Positions 27,687 through 37,719 are shown, counted from the stretch's first letter. The stretch is 64,000 nt of DNA from Brasilonema angustatum HA4187-MV1 (GCA_019359695.1 JAHHGV010000024.1:1-64000), one strand, 5' to 3'. A program made the numbers and translations. The notes: a model not told the origin generated them from the sequence alone.

Positions 27687-30101
27687 TCATTTACAAGATG
27701 TAGAATTCGACCAAGAACCATGAGGTGTCGTAGTAGGTGCTTGTGCGACCAAAATCACATCGCCATTGCTATCTACTACCCACCCCTGCGCTTCTACAAT
27801 CTCATCCTGTGGAGATTTGACATCTTTCTTCTTTTGTATTTCATCTCTACTTCTCTGTCTTTGTGTCTCTCTACTTGAAGTACCAGAAACAGAATTTGCA
27901 TCTTCTCCCAAAGACACCCAATCTACCTGCACATTGTTGCTTCTAAGAACTTCCCTAGGGTTAGGTGGTATGCCACCGCGTCCGGTGATGATGAATTCGC
28001 TTTGATTTCGCGCGACACTTGCATTACATCCTTGTGCCAGTCTCGGTTCCTCTGGTTCCACTGGCAAGTTGATTAATCCACGGTTGACATCAACCTCGGG
28101 TGTATTGATATTTACTACGCCGTTTAAAGTCGGACTAGTTTGAGAAATTGCCGTGATATCGTTTGTGATTAGGTTTTGTGGGTTTAGTTTAGTTGGGTCG
28201 TTGGTTCCCAATTGTCTTGCCAAGTCTTCTCGACTACGCGGTGCTAAACCAAAAATACTAGTAGCATTGATTTGAATTTTGCCACCAGAACCTGTGAAAG
28301 CATTAGCAGTGATGTCACTGTTTTCTTGTGGTTTGGCGACGATGAAGCCATTGGGAGCGTTGATGGTGATATTACCGCCATCGCCAATAGCCTGCGCCTT
28401 GCCTGCATTCGTGGATATTTGACTGTTACGGCGTAGTACTAATAAGTCCCGTACTTGTAGGTTAATATTTCCGCCTTGACCTGAGTTCGTTTCAGATATG
28501 AGTTTTCCTTGGTTGTTCAGAAGTATAGAACGAGCAGAGATATTGAGTTCGCCTGCTTTACCGAAATTGCGTGGATTCACTAAGTAAATAGCATTTTCCC
28601 GAACTTCACTACTTACAGTTACTGCAGCCCTGTCCTGAACAATCAATTGTCCTGTGGTGATTGTCACTTTTCCAGCATCTCCAGAACCATTAGTCGAAGC
28701 AAGTAACCTGCTGGGATACCCTGTTACTGAAGTTCCAATCAGTTCTACAGACTTGGAGGCGTTCACCGTCAAATTTCCTGCTTGTCCTGTAGCTGGTGTA
28801 AATCCCCTAGAAGCGTTTTGCTGTCCACTAGATTGTACTGATGCCAGTGCTCCATCTTGGATACGTAGCCTTCCAGTGTTGATCGTTAAGTTACCCGCCT
28901 TTCCAGCAGAGGCGGTTATAGTCGATAATGCACTAGGGAAAAGATTAACCTTACCAATTAGTTCTACAGACTCGGAGGCGTTTACGGTTAAATCTCCCCC
29001 TGCACCGTTGTTGTAAGTAGAAAGAAATACTTGTGCACCATCCCGAATACTTAATTTCTTTGAGGTAATTGTTAAGTCTCCGCTTTGTCCGGCACCTCCA
29101 GTTGCACTCTGTATTAATGTGTTAGAACCAACTAGTTCCACAGACTCTGAAGCATTCACTCTTAAATCACCTCCTGAGTTTGAACCCAAAGTTCTAGCCA
29201 AAATATTTGAATTAGTCAGCATGAGATGACTGGCTTGTACCTGGATGTTGCCGCCTCCCTCACCACTGACATCTACAGTAGAGTAAATCTCAGAGTTATT
29301 AACAATTCGCGGGATGAGTTGAATATTTTGGAAATTCTGAACACTATCATACCCTAAGGTCCAACCTTGGTTTGTTGGGCTTAAATTGACCAGACTATTG
29401 CCAGCGACACTTCCTAGCTCAATTCGTCCCCCATCTACCGTTAAATTTCCACCTTCCAACGTTAGATCACCACCCACAAGTGCTAAGGTTTTACCTGGCT
29501 GTACCTGTAGACCAACAGGGTCTCCAAAGTAAGTGGTTGCTCCATTTGGACTAGCTTGGGATTGATTGCGGATAGGTGCCGCAGTTGCCCCAAATTGTAA
29601 GCCTATGGGAACATTGATAGTCAGCAGGGGTGTGGTTTGGGGATTTGTGGCACTAAACTTAGTACCATCGGCAAAGTTCAAACTACTTGCAGTACTTGCT
29701 ACAAATGAACCCCCAATATTTAACGAGGCATTGGGACCAAAAATAATACCGTTGGGATTAATGAGAAATAGGTTCGCTGTGCCGTTAGCTCGAAGTATGC
29801 CATTAATATCAGAGACAGACTTGCCCGTCACCCGGCTAATAATGTTTTGTATATCAACAGCATTATTAAAGTAAGCTGTAGTTCCATTAGGTACAGAAAA
29901 CTGCTCAAAACTGTGGAACAGATTACTTCCTGCTTGAGTTCCACCTGAAATAATTTTGATATTGTCTTGTGTTATGACGCGAGAATTGTTAGGTAAAGTA
30001 GCATCCGGGGTGATTTGCGCAATAGCACAGTTGGTAGAAAAAGTTATTGCAACAAGTGGTGCAATTCCTAGCCCTTTAACCCAGTTCAAAAGAGTACTCA
30101 T
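27687..30101 (-). CDS. Two-partner-secretion exoprotein (filamentous haemagglutinin N-terminal domain)
   Basis: 804 residues from ATG 30101; the frame extends 15 codons upstream but the signal peptide (VKGLGIAPLVAITFSTNCAI-A) begins properly at this Met. The TPS domain follows (QITPDATLPNNSRV, NLFLINPNGIIFGPNASLNI, GGSFVASTASSL), then beta-helix repeats of the type GQAGNLTVNASKSVELIGTS and the C-terminal LAQGCNASVARNQSEFIITG common in cyanobacterial members. It should be exported by a TpsB/Omp85 porin, none of which is in the window, and sit on or leave the cell surface. Role: adhesion or envelope, exact function unknown. Confidence 0.9.
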   Translation of the reverse strand: MSTLLNWVKGLGIAPLVAITFSTNCAIAQITPDATLPNNSRVITQDNIKIISGGTQAGSNLFHSFEQFSVPNGTTAYFNNAVDIQNIISRVTGKSVSDINGILRANGTANLFLINPNGIIFGPNASLNIGGSFVASTASSLNFADGTKFSATNPQTTPLLTINVPIGLQFGATAAPIRNQSQASPNGATTYFGDPVGLQVQPGKTLALVGGDLTLEGGNLTVDGGRIELGSVAGNSLVNLSPTNQGWTLGYDSVQNFQNIQLIPRIVNNSEIYSTVDVSGEGGGNIQVQASHLMLTNSNILARTLGSNSGGDLRVNASESVELVGSNTLIQSATGGAGQSGDLTITSKKLSIRDGAQVFLSTYNNGAGGDLTVNASESVELIGKVNLFPSALSTITASAGKAGNLTINTGRLRIQDGALASVQSSGQQNASRGFTPATGQAGNLTVNASKSVELIGTSVTGYPSRLLASTNGSGDAGKVTITTGQLIVQDRAAVTVSSEVRENAIYLVNPRNFGKAGELNISARSILLNNQGKLISETNSGQGGNINLQVRDLLVLRRNSQISTNAGKAQAIGDGGNITINAPNGFIVAKPQENSDITANAFTGSGGKIQINATSIFGLAPRSREDLARQLGTNDPTKLNPQNLITNDITAISQTSPTLNGVVNINTPEVDVNRGLINLPVEPEEPRLAQGCNASVARNQSEFIITGRGGIPPNPREVLRSNNVQVDWVSLGEDANSVSGTSSRETQRQRSRDEIQKKKDVKSPQDEIVEAQGWVVDSNGDVILVAQAPTTTPHGSWSNSTSCK

Positions 30102-30324
30102 CTCGAATAGTGTACTTCTCCAAGCAAAGTAATTGTTGCAAAACAACGCTAATTCTGCAACTATATTACTTCCTTCTAGGTATTGAATTACCTAAATTCA
30201 CTAGAGTAGGTTAGGTTTTGTTTTCCAACCCAAGCCTACTCTGGGTTTAGACCCCCAAGTCAGGAGCCAGTTGCACGCCTCGCATTCTGCCTCCTAGCTC
30301 CTAGCTTCTGACTACTTTCAAAGG

Positions 30325-30621
30325 TCAACAACACTTCCAGCCGCACATGGCGCAACCCGCTATCACAATTTCGCGCCCTGGTATTGCTCCTAAAGAATCC
30401 TTTATTTCCGGGTCTTTTATAGCATCGCTAGAGCGAATTTTATCTAGGTCGAGTTTAACATGAATGTGGATGAATCTGTCTTCTAAACCGTATTTTTCAA
30501 GCACATCGCCTAACTTGGAGCTTTCCACTCCATCATATACTGCCTTCTGAATCTCTTGTTGTAACTGATCTAGCTTGACCAAATTCATAACTTTTTGTTC
30601 TTCTGTTACTGTAGTATCCAT
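30325..30621 (-). CDS. Small protein with Cys-rich C-terminal tail (possible RiPP precursor or metal site)
   Basis: 98 residues from ATG 30621, preceded by AAGGAG 9 nt upstream, which decides this start over the longer frame. The body is acidic and helical (VMNLVKLDQLQQEIQKAVYD, GVESSKLGDVLEKYGLEDRF, then IHIHVKLDLDKI). The end is abrupt: PGREIVIAGCAMCGWKCC, four Cys in the last nine residues after an Ala-Gly. I do not recognise a named family. The leader-like body plus short Cys core looks like a ribosomal peptide precursor, but no modification enzyme or transporter is adjacent; a metal- or cluster-binding tail is the alternative. Confidence 0.6.
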   Translation of the reverse strand: MDTTVTEEQKVMNLVKLDQLQQEIQKAVYDGVESSKLGDVLEKYGLEDRFIHIHVKLDLDKIRSSDAIKDPEIKDSLGAIPGREIVIAGCAMCGWKCC

Positions 30622-32406
30622 GAGTTTTTTCTCCTTAAAATTCACGAAATTGATAACGGATCTTGCATCCATTAAGATGTGTAATATAGCAATCCTATTT
30701 AACTTGTGAAAAAGAACTTTTTTCAGTTATCAAACTGCACGTTTTTTTGAAACAACTTGTTTTTCACACGTTGTTGATGACTGCAATACTATGTATTAAT
30801 GGATAATTTTCAGAGGAAAATAGTTAACACTAAAAGCTTTTGCCCTTTAGCTTTACCGCCTTCCTTCTACCCCTTAATAAGTGCTAGTGAAATTAACTTA
30901 TGCACTTGGAAAAGAAAAATCTGAAACGACTTTTTCCTTTTCCGTCTCAACAGTAGTCGTCATGAAACAGAAAATGCTTATTTTTTAGGATAGAACTGGC
31001 AGCATACCCATTCGAGTCATACGTTTATCTCATATCTTGCACCTAACCGTAGAAATCCGTAGAAGCTAAAAGGATGCATCATAAAGCTACATAATTTTTC
31101 TTGGTTTTTCTCGCTCAATAAGACTTTCTGCTCTAATACTGAGTGACAAAATACCATCAATTTTTCTTGGTGCAAGATGTGAGCGCCCAACGGGCGCGAT
31201 TAACGCTCCCGCAAAATATGAAACAAGCACATTTTTATAAGATTTCTCAAAGCCTTACTGTATAACGGTTCTAAAATGTGCAAGTTAGGAGTTTATCTTT
31301 CCTTATGGTGCGATAAGCCGGAGGCTTGACGCTACGCGTATCGCGCAAAGCAACAGACGCAATCATGCGTATCGCCATATTCCTCTTCCTTAAGAAGCCA
31401 CAGTCGGCTGTAAATGATGACTTGGAAGGTACAAAACTGCTATATCTTGTGAAGTACTGAACTTCTATCTGGCTATGCCTTGCTTTGGATACAGCATTGA
31501 CAATACCGAAAAAAGCGATCTGCCTCACGCTCATGCTGAGCGCTTTGTGCGTGAGGCAAGCGTTTGCGCAGCGCCCCCTTAGGGGCTAGCGATCGCCATC
31601 CCCAAAAGACTCAACCCTTCTAGTTTGTGAGTCGTAAGCACATATGTACTGGGAACTTTCAGCTATTACTATCGTCAATTGACACCAATGCAGGTCAATA
31701 GCATTTTGCGATATCGCACACAGAGGAGAGGAGCTTGCACAAGATTAACCGTATAGTTTTAGTCTTTATTTACGCGGTAATTCATAAACTCAGGAGTGAG
31801 AGCCAAGAACCATATATGAACCATAACTAACAAGTCCGGCAGGTGGAAACTGATGTCATTCTTGGCCAACATTTCTTATTTTTCTTTGAAAAAAATAGAT
31901 ATTCAGAATGTATATTTTGAGTCAGAAGTTGGTAACTGTTGGATTGGATTGAGTTTGGCAGCCGACTGTGGATTCATGGATTCTTCCGTATACACCCAAA
32001 GATGTTCTGTATCGCTCGGCTTACCGCTTGCTACGCCGAAGCGATTCCGAATTATACCCTTTCACAAAAATCCTGATACATTTGACTCCCCCTACTTCCC
32101 CTACTTCCCCTACTTCCCCTACTTCCCCTACTCCCCCACTTGCCCATATGTATCAACTTTAAAGTGAAACGGTATTAGGGGGTAGGACTTGCTGAACGAT
32201 GCGCCCAAAGGCAGCCGCCCTTTGGCGATGTCTGACGACAAGCCCAACTTGAAAGCAGTCGCCTGTCTGTCTTCGGGTTACCCTCCCTTTGAGCGTTGTC
32301 CCTGTGCAATCTTATCTACGCAGTTGGGTGGACAGGGACAACTATTTGCGCAATTCCAAACTTTTTCACTTGAGTGGTGACTTTTTCGCCAACAATATTA
32401 GGCAAA
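30622..32406. other. 1.8-kb gap without a convincing gene
   Basis: Contains short palindromic dispersed repeats (GAGCGCCCAACGGGCGCG near 31182; GCGCAGCGCCCCCTTAGGGG near 31568; AGGCAGCCGCCCTTTGGCG near 32210), a duplicated AATTTTTCTTGG (31091, 31159), a 9-bp tandem repeat (32089-32135) and a perfect 11-bp inverted repeat GTTGTCCCTGT / ACAGGGACAAC (32295-32305, 32332-32342). Frames of 60-105 codons exist but run through these repeats and show no family resemblance. Confidence 0.6.
32089..32135. repeat. 9-bp tandem repeat (CCTACTTCC)n
   Basis: About five tandem copies of CCTACTTCC in the spacer before the squalene/phytoene synthase-like gene. Non-coding as far as can be judged. Confidence 0.8.
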
Positions 32407-33258
32407 ATGAGTAATACCCAATGGAGCTGCAATCTTATGGACTTGTATGGAGATGCCTTAAACATCCTCAAGGAAACGAGTCGGACTTTCTACATTCCAA
32501 TCATCAAGTTACCACTGGGCTTGCAAGAAGCAGTCGCATCAGCGTACTTGTGTTTGCGAGCCATTGATGAAATTGAGGATCATCCAGAACTAGATAACTT
32601 TACTAAAGCAAAGCTGTTACGAACAATTAGCTTGACATTACAAGCAGGCGGTGATGGCTTTGCCATCGATGCTTTCTACAAAGGATTTCACTCACATGAA
32701 CATCTCCTACCCGAGGTTTCTGTGCGGATTCGAGAATGGGCAATTCTTGCACCTGCAACCATTGCTCCTCGGATTTGGGATGCAACTGCGGCAATGGCAG
32801 ATAGAATGGCTTACTGGGCCCAAAACGATTGGAAAATCCGTACCGAGTCCGATTTAGATCGTTACACGTTTGGAGTTGCTGGTGCCGTTGGCTTGATGCT
32901 CTCAGATTTATGGGCTTGGTACGATGGGACACAGACAAACCGTATTCATGCAATTGGCTTTGGTCGTGGTTTACAGGCTGTGAATATCATCCGGAACCAC
33001 ACTGAGGACTTGGTGCGTGGAGTGGACTTCTTTCCACAAGGGTGGAGTGCCGAAGATTTGCATCATTATGCCCGTCGCAATTTGACGCTGGCAGATGCAT
33101 ACATTAGCGCTCTTGCTCCGGGTCCGGCTTTGGACTTTTGTCAAATTCCCTTAACTTTAGCTTATGGCACCCTCGATGCTCTTGCCAACGGTAAAAGTAA
33201 ACTCAGTCGCAGTGATGTTCTTGCACTACTGGAGCAATTTACTAACACCAGTAAATAA
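32407..33258 (+). CDS. Squalene/phytoene synthase family protein (probably hopanoid pathway)
   Basis: 283 residues from ATG 32407; GTG 32374 and ATG 32437 are alternatives. All-helical trans-isoprenyl diphosphate synthase: substrate region ETSRTFYIPIIKLP, first Asp-rich motif RAIDEIEDHPEL (DxxxD), YTFGVAGAVGLMLSDLW, and second motif NIIRNHTEDLVRG. The second motif has Asn where the usual DxxED has its first Asp. The enzyme should couple two C15 or C20 diphosphates head to head; squalene or a hopanoid precursor is suggested by hpnJ and hpnK nearby on the same strand, but the TnpB element lies between. Confidence 0.85.
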   Translation: MSNTQWSCNLMDLYGDALNILKETSRTFYIPIIKLPLGLQEAVASAYLCLRAIDEIEDHPELDNFTKAKLLRTISLTLQAGGDGFAIDAFYKGFHSHEHLLPEVSVRIREWAILAPATIAPRIWDATAAMADRMAYWAQNDWKIRTESDLDRYTFGVAGAVGLMLSDLWAWYDGTQTNRIHAIGFGRGLQAVNIIRNHTEDLVRGVDFFPQGWSAEDLHHYARRNLTLADAYISALAPGPALDFCQIPLTLAYGTLDALANGKSKLSRSDVLALLEQFTNTSK

Positions 33259-33546
33259 TAAAACACCTGTTGTCAAGCTTTTCGCTTATGGAAAGTTCTG
33301 CGGGTGTTTACATCCACCCATACCTCAATAAACTATCAACTATGTTTATTTAGGTCTGACTAAGCGTTCACAGGTTCTACTTAACACTACTCCTCACACT
33401 TACTCACACACCTCAACCCGCATCGCGCATCTGTATGTTTACAGTCAGCTGTGCAGCGTTTATACCAACTAAACAACTGTTCTTAATAGGACTAGAAATC
33501 CCAACGTTGCAAAATTATTTTTTCTTATAAGACGGTAGGTTGAAAA

Positions 33547-35058
33547 CCCTGTGTCTTTAGACCAGGGATGAAAACCACTAGGCACTTTTTAAAGTGCTGT
33601 CATCTTTTCAGGAATTAATATTGTGAACATTGTATACTAATCATATAAAAGGAGGTGATTTTATTGCTAAAAGATTATGGTTGTCAACAAGTATTGTTGA
33701 ATCGCTCATTGCTTGTTCACCCAGTTATTGAATATCTTTGTTCTCAGGCTCACAAACTAACGAATTGTGGAATCTATTACGGGAGACAAATTTGGTTTAA
33801 GCAACGTCGATATTTAAAAAAGTTTGATCTAATAAACGAGCTAAAAAATAACCGCAACTACCAGTCCCTTCATTCACAGTGTGCTCAACAAGTTCTCCTA
33901 ACAGTAGCTGAAAGTTTTAAGTCTTTCTACGAGTTAGAGAAAAAAGCACGCAAAGGAGAATTAGATCAAAAACCTCGCATTCCTAGCTATCGTAAAAACG
34001 GGTTAGCATCATGCACTTATCCGAAACAAGCTTTAAAGTTAATAGGAAACGAAATACGAATTCCTCTAGGACAAACCGTTAAAGCCTGGTTTGGGATAGA
34101 TTCTTTCAGTATCCCTGTCCCATCTAATATTAACTTTGCCACAATCAAGGAACTACGAATTCTTCCACGCAACCGTGAATTTTATGCCGAGTTTGTGTAC
34201 GAACAACCAAAAGCATGGCAACCACGTTTAAATGAAAAATGGGCATTAGGAATTGATCCAGGAGTGACGAATTGGTTAACGTGCGTTGATAATGTATTCG
34301 ATGGAAATAGTTTCATTGTTGATGGTCGTCACGTCAAATCAATTAATCAGTGGTACAACAAACAAGTTGCTTCTTTCAAGGAGGAGAAGCCACAAGGCTT
34401 TTGGTCAAACAAGCTTGCAGCCATCACTGAAAAACGTAATCGACAAATGCGTGACGCAGTAAACAAAGCAGCACGAATTGTCATTGACTATTGTTTGCGG
34501 ATGAAAATTGGCAACGTCGTGTTTGGTTGGAATCAAGGTCAACGACAAGAAAGCAATATCGGGCGTAAAAACAATCAAACATTTGTCCAAATCCCGACAT
34601 ACAGAGTAAAGGAACGGATTAAGCAACTGTGCGCAAGACACAGCATTAATTTTGTAGAGACAGAAGAATCGTACACGTCTAAAGCTTCATTCCTCAATAA
34701 TGATGAACTACCAAAATACGGTGAGAAACCCGAACGGTGGAAGCCAAGAGGACGACGCACAAAGCGCGGTTTGTACAAATCAATGTTCTATGGCACGATT
34801 AACGCGGATTGTAACGGAGCTGCGAATATATTACGTAAAGTAGCCGCAACACTAAGTTTAGAACTTGGTCGAGTGGGTAGGGGCGCTTTGACACGTCCCA
34901 CTCGGATGAAAATCTGGGTGACAGCTAAAAAGCGAAGTGGTGAGTCCACCTCCCGTCTTGGCGGTTTCCGTCACGATGGGAGTGTGGCGAACCCGAAGGG
35001 CACGGGTTCACCCTACCACGTAGCATCAATTTAGAATCTCCTAGCCTTTAGGCAGGAG
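33547..35058 (+). mobile_element. IS200/IS605-type element carrying only tnpB
   Basis: Left side: hairpin CCCTG-TGTCTTTAGA-CCAGGG (33547-33567) and a second hairpin around GGCACTTTTTAAAGTGC (33581-33597). Right side: hairpin CTCCTAGCCTTTAGGCAGGAG (35038-35058) just after the tnpB stop. Such subterminal hairpins, lack of terminal inverted repeats and lack of a target duplication fit IS200/IS605-type single-strand transposition. No tnpA is present, so movement would need a TnpA in trans. Ends are approximate. It sits between the synthase gene and hpnJ. Confidence 0.8.
33664..35034 (+). CDS. tnpB: TnpB-family RNA-guided nuclease with non-canonical RuvC-II
   Basis: 456 residues from TTG 33664, chosen because AAAGGAGGTG (33648-33657) lies 6 nt upstream; a GTG at 33655 overlaps that site. 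Numbering here counts from 33655: RuvC-I Asp201 in LGIDPGVTNW; RuvC-III Asp385 in NADCNGAANI. The usual RuvC-II Glu position is Gly291 (VVFGWNQGQRQ), while a TEESYTSKASF motif 46 residues later offers Glu337/338. This matches the rearranged catalytic site reported for some TnpBs and Fanzors. The CxxC zinc-finger pairs are absent. The C-terminal tail (SGESTSRLGGFRHDG...) is partly encoded by dispersed-repeat-like DNA. The gene is intact and could be active. Confidence 0.85.
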   Translation: MLKDYGCQQVLLNRSLLVHPVIEYLCSQAHKLTNCGIYYGRQIWFKQRRYLKKFDLINELKNNRNYQSLHSQCAQQVLLTVAESFKSFYELEKKARKGELDQKPRIPSYRKNGLASCTYPKQALKLIGNEIRIPLGQTVKAWFGIDSFSIPVPSNINFATIKELRILPRNREFYAEFVYEQPKAWQPRLNEKWALGIDPGVTNWLTCVDNVFDGNSFIVDGRHVKSINQWYNKQVASFKEEKPQGFWSNKLAAITEKRNRQMRDAVNKAARIVIDYCLRMKIGNVVFGWNQGQRQESNIGRKNNQTFVQIPTYRVKERIKQLCARHSINFVETEESYTSKASFLNNDELPKYGEKPERWKPRGRRTKRGLYKSMFYGTINADCNGAANILRKVAATLSLELGRVGRGALTRPTRMKIWVTAKKRSGESTSRLGGFRHDGSVANPKGTGSPYHVASI

Positions 35059-35229
35059 AGATGTCAAAGACCTCTGGATGATATTCAAAGATATACTCAG
35101 CCACAGTAATGTTTTTGCATTCATTGCATGATTGAGTACTCAGTTTTTCTGATAATTTCGATTGCTACAGACTATATAAAACCTTGCAATTGACTGTATT
35201 GTCTTACTTAAAAAAAGGAGAAATATTTC

Positions 35230-36684
35230 GTGAAAAAAACCCTTTTTCTTAGTCCTCCTTCCTTTGATGGATTTGACGGTGGTGCAGGTTCCCGATACCA
35301 AGCCAAGCGCGAAATTACGTCATTCTGGTATCCTACATGGCTGGCACAGCCCGCCGCACTCGTCCCTGGAAGTAAGCTTGTAGATGCTCCTCCACATAAT
35401 CAGACTGTGGAAGATGTGCTGAAAATCGCCAAAGATTACGAACTGATTATCATGCACACCAGCACACCCTCTCTGGCAAATGATGTGGCATGTGCTCTTG
35501 CAATCAAAGAACAAAACCCTAATGTACAAATTGGTTTTGTTGGGGCGCACGTCGCTGTCTTACCAGAGGAAACGCTGCGTGACAACCCTGTGATAGACTT
35601 TGTGTGTCGCAACGAATTTGACTACACCTGTCAGGAGTTGGCACTAGACTTACCTTGGGATCAGATTAAGGGACTCAGCTACCGAGATAAAGACGGTAAC
35701 TTACACCACAATGCTGAGCGTGACTTGATCCACTATTGGGATGTGATGCCCAGCGTACTTCCAGTCTACGGGCGTGACTTAGATATTACGAAATATTTCA
35801 TAGGATATCTACTACATCCTTATGTTTCATTTTACACTGGTCGTGGATGCCCAGCCAAATGTAGCTTCTGCCTCTGGCCTCAAACAATTGGCGGTCACCA
35901 GTACCGTACCAAAAGCCCAGAAGCAGTTGGGCGAGACATGGAAGAAGCCAAAGCCATCTTTGGTGACAAGGTGCAGGAATATATGTTTGATGATGACACC
36001 TTCACAATTGACAAGCAGCGGGCGATCAAAATCAGCCAACACATGAAACGGCTCAAGCTCACTTGGAGCTGTAACGCCCGCGCCAACTTAGACTACGATA
36101 CTCTCAAGCAACTGCGTGACAACGGCTTGCGCCTGTTGCTGGTAGGATTTGAATCAGGTAACCAACAAGTTCTCGACGGGATCAACAAAGGCATTAAGTT
36201 AGAGGTGGCGCGGAAGTTTATGGAAAATTGCCATAAACTCGGCATTACCGTACACGGTACATTCATCATCGGCTTGCCAAACGAAAGTCAACAGACAATT
36301 GAAGAAACAATTCGTTTTGCTTGCGATGTTAGTCCGCATACCATCCAAGTTTCTATCGCCGCCCCTTATCCTGGAACTGAACTTTATCGACAAGCTCAGA
36401 CTAACGGTTGGTTTAGCGATAATTCGCTAGTCGCCTCATCGGGGATTCAAATGTCTACACTACAGTATCCGAACCTCTCCAGCGGCCAAATTGAGGATGC
36501 AGTCGAGCAAATGTATCGTCGCTTCTACTTTCGACCGAAAGCCATTATCCCGATTGTTGGCGAAATGTTGACTAATCCCCAAATGCTCGTGCGTCGCCTG
36601 CGTGAAGGACGCGAATTTTTCTCTTACCTAAAAGAGCGTCATACACAAGCTGCTGCTAAAGAGCAATCAGTTGTAAGTGGTTAG
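35230..36684 (+). CDS. hpnJ: Hopanoid-associated B12-binding radical SAM protein HpnJ
   Basis: 484 residues. N-terminal cobalamin-binding-like domain (LFLSPPSFDGFDGGAG..., IGFVGAHVAVLPE) and a radical SAM core with Cys207, Cys211 and Cys214 in GCPAKCSFC. The GAGSRYQAKREITSFWYPTW opening is typical of HpnJ, which acts on the hopanoid side chain (cyclitol ether branch). AAAAGGAG lies close upstream. It is followed by a ferritin-like gene and hpnK, a set suggesting hopanoid tailoring in the membrane. Confidence 0.9.
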   Translation: MKKTLFLSPPSFDGFDGGAGSRYQAKREITSFWYPTWLAQPAALVPGSKLVDAPPHNQTVEDVLKIAKDYELIIMHTSTPSLANDVACALAIKEQNPNVQIGFVGAHVAVLPEETLRDNPVIDFVCRNEFDYTCQELALDLPWDQIKGLSYRDKDGNLHHNAERDLIHYWDVMPSVLPVYGRDLDITKYFIGYLLHPYVSFYTGRGCPAKCSFCLWPQTIGGHQYRTKSPEAVGRDMEEAKAIFGDKVQEYMFDDDTFTIDKQRAIKISQHMKRLKLTWSCNARANLDYDTLKQLRDNGLRLLLVGFESGNQQVLDGINKGIKLEVARKFMENCHKLGITVHGTFIIGLPNESQQTIEETIRFACDVSPHTIQVSIAAPYPGTELYRQAQTNGWFSDNSLVASSGIQMSTLQYPNLSSGQIEDAVEQMYRRFYFRPKAIIPIVGEMLTNPQMLVRRLREGREFFSYLKERHTQAAAKEQSVVSG

Positions 36685-36825
36685 TTAGGTTATAGAATAG
36701 TTAGCGTACTGTCTTTTTATCCCCAAGAGTGGACTGCCTCACCACGGCATTGTCCTCTCTAACGTACTGGCTTAGGTACACGAGCCTGGACGAACTATGA
36801 CAACTAACAAATAAATTGTTGCCAT

Positions 36826-37689
36826 ATGATGAAACTTGGAAGCGAAGAACACAAAGAACTTTTCTGCCGTAGCTTTATTGACAGCCACCTGGAGTTTGAG
36901 CCAGAAAAACTCTCTTGGCCCGTTCTCGATAGCGTAGCTTTAGAACGTCTACACGGTATTCCCTTTTGGAGAGAAGCCCTCAGTACAGAGCGAGAAGCTG
37001 GGGCGATGGTCAGCGCCTTTGCAGCGACAATTAGTGATCCCCTGTTGCGAGAGGCGATCGCCCTTCAAGCGATGGAGGAAACTCGCCACTCCCGACTGAT
37101 TGAGTTTTTGATCAATCATTACGATATTCAAATTTCTCAACCTCCAGAGCCAGCGCTCCCTAGTAATATCAAAACTGCTTTCATTGATTTTGGGTTTGGG
37201 GAATGCCTCGATTCTTTCTTAGCCTTTGGATTGTTTGGAATTGCCCGCCAATCTGGCTATATGCCTGAAGGAATATTCGACATTTTCGACCCAATTCTTA
37301 ACGAAGAAGCGCGACATATTATGTTCTTTGTGAATTGGGTAACTTACCAACAAATTCATGAGGGTCGTAGGGCGAATTGGTTACGAGGGGTTGATGCTCT
37401 TTGGCATTACTACAGAGCGCTGCAATATAAAATCAAAGCCTTTGGTGGTTCAGATGAAGAAAAACAGGAAGGTTTCACTGCCACTGGAGCTATGAACTTC
37501 ATGGACAATTTGACTCCGGAACTGTTTTTATCTACTTGCCTTAAAGAAAACGCCAAACGGATCAGCGTTTTTGACCAACGGCTTCTCCAGCCGCAACTGT
37601 TGCCTACACTTGCCAAAATAGCCCAACGCATTATCAGACTGACGCCTCAGCGACAGTCCAACTCAACCCCTCAGTTGTTGGAACAATAA
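36826..37689 (+). CDS. Ferritin-like di-iron protein of the hopanoid block
   Basis: 287 residues, helical, with two EExxH motifs: EETRH (Glu84, Glu85, His88) and EEARH (Glu160, Glu161, His164), plus Glu56 in STEREAGAMV, giving a ferritin-like di-iron site. It could be an oxidase or oxygenase. Placement between hpnJ and hpnK makes a role in hopanoid modification likely, but this is inference from neighbours. The N-terminus has two adjacent ATGs; the first is used. Confidence 0.75.
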   Translation: MMKLGSEEHKELFCRSFIDSHLEFEPEKLSWPVLDSVALERLHGIPFWREALSTEREAGAMVSAFAATISDPLLREAIALQAMEETRHSRLIEFLINHYDIQISQPPEPALPSNIKTAFIDFGFGECLDSFLAFGLFGIARQSGYMPEGIFDIFDPILNEEARHIMFFVNWVTYQQIHEGRRANWLRGVDALWHYYRALQYKIKAFGGSDEEKQEGFTATGAMNFMDNLTPELFLSTCLKENAKRISVFDQRLLQPQLLPTLAKIAQRIIRLTPQRQSNSTPQLLEQ

Positions 37690-37719
37690 ATCATACCATT
37701 TTGGATTTTGCGAAAAGTT

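Noticed and set aside
31271-31534. 87-codon minus-strand frame in the 1.8-kb gap
   Set aside because: Its ends lie in palindromic dispersed repeats and no family is recognisable; may be debris of a lost gene.
31853-32167. 104-codon frame ending in a Tyr-Phe-Pro repeat
   Set aside because: The repeat is a by-product of the 9-bp (CCTACTTCC) tandem DNA repeat and the frame crosses dispersed repeats.
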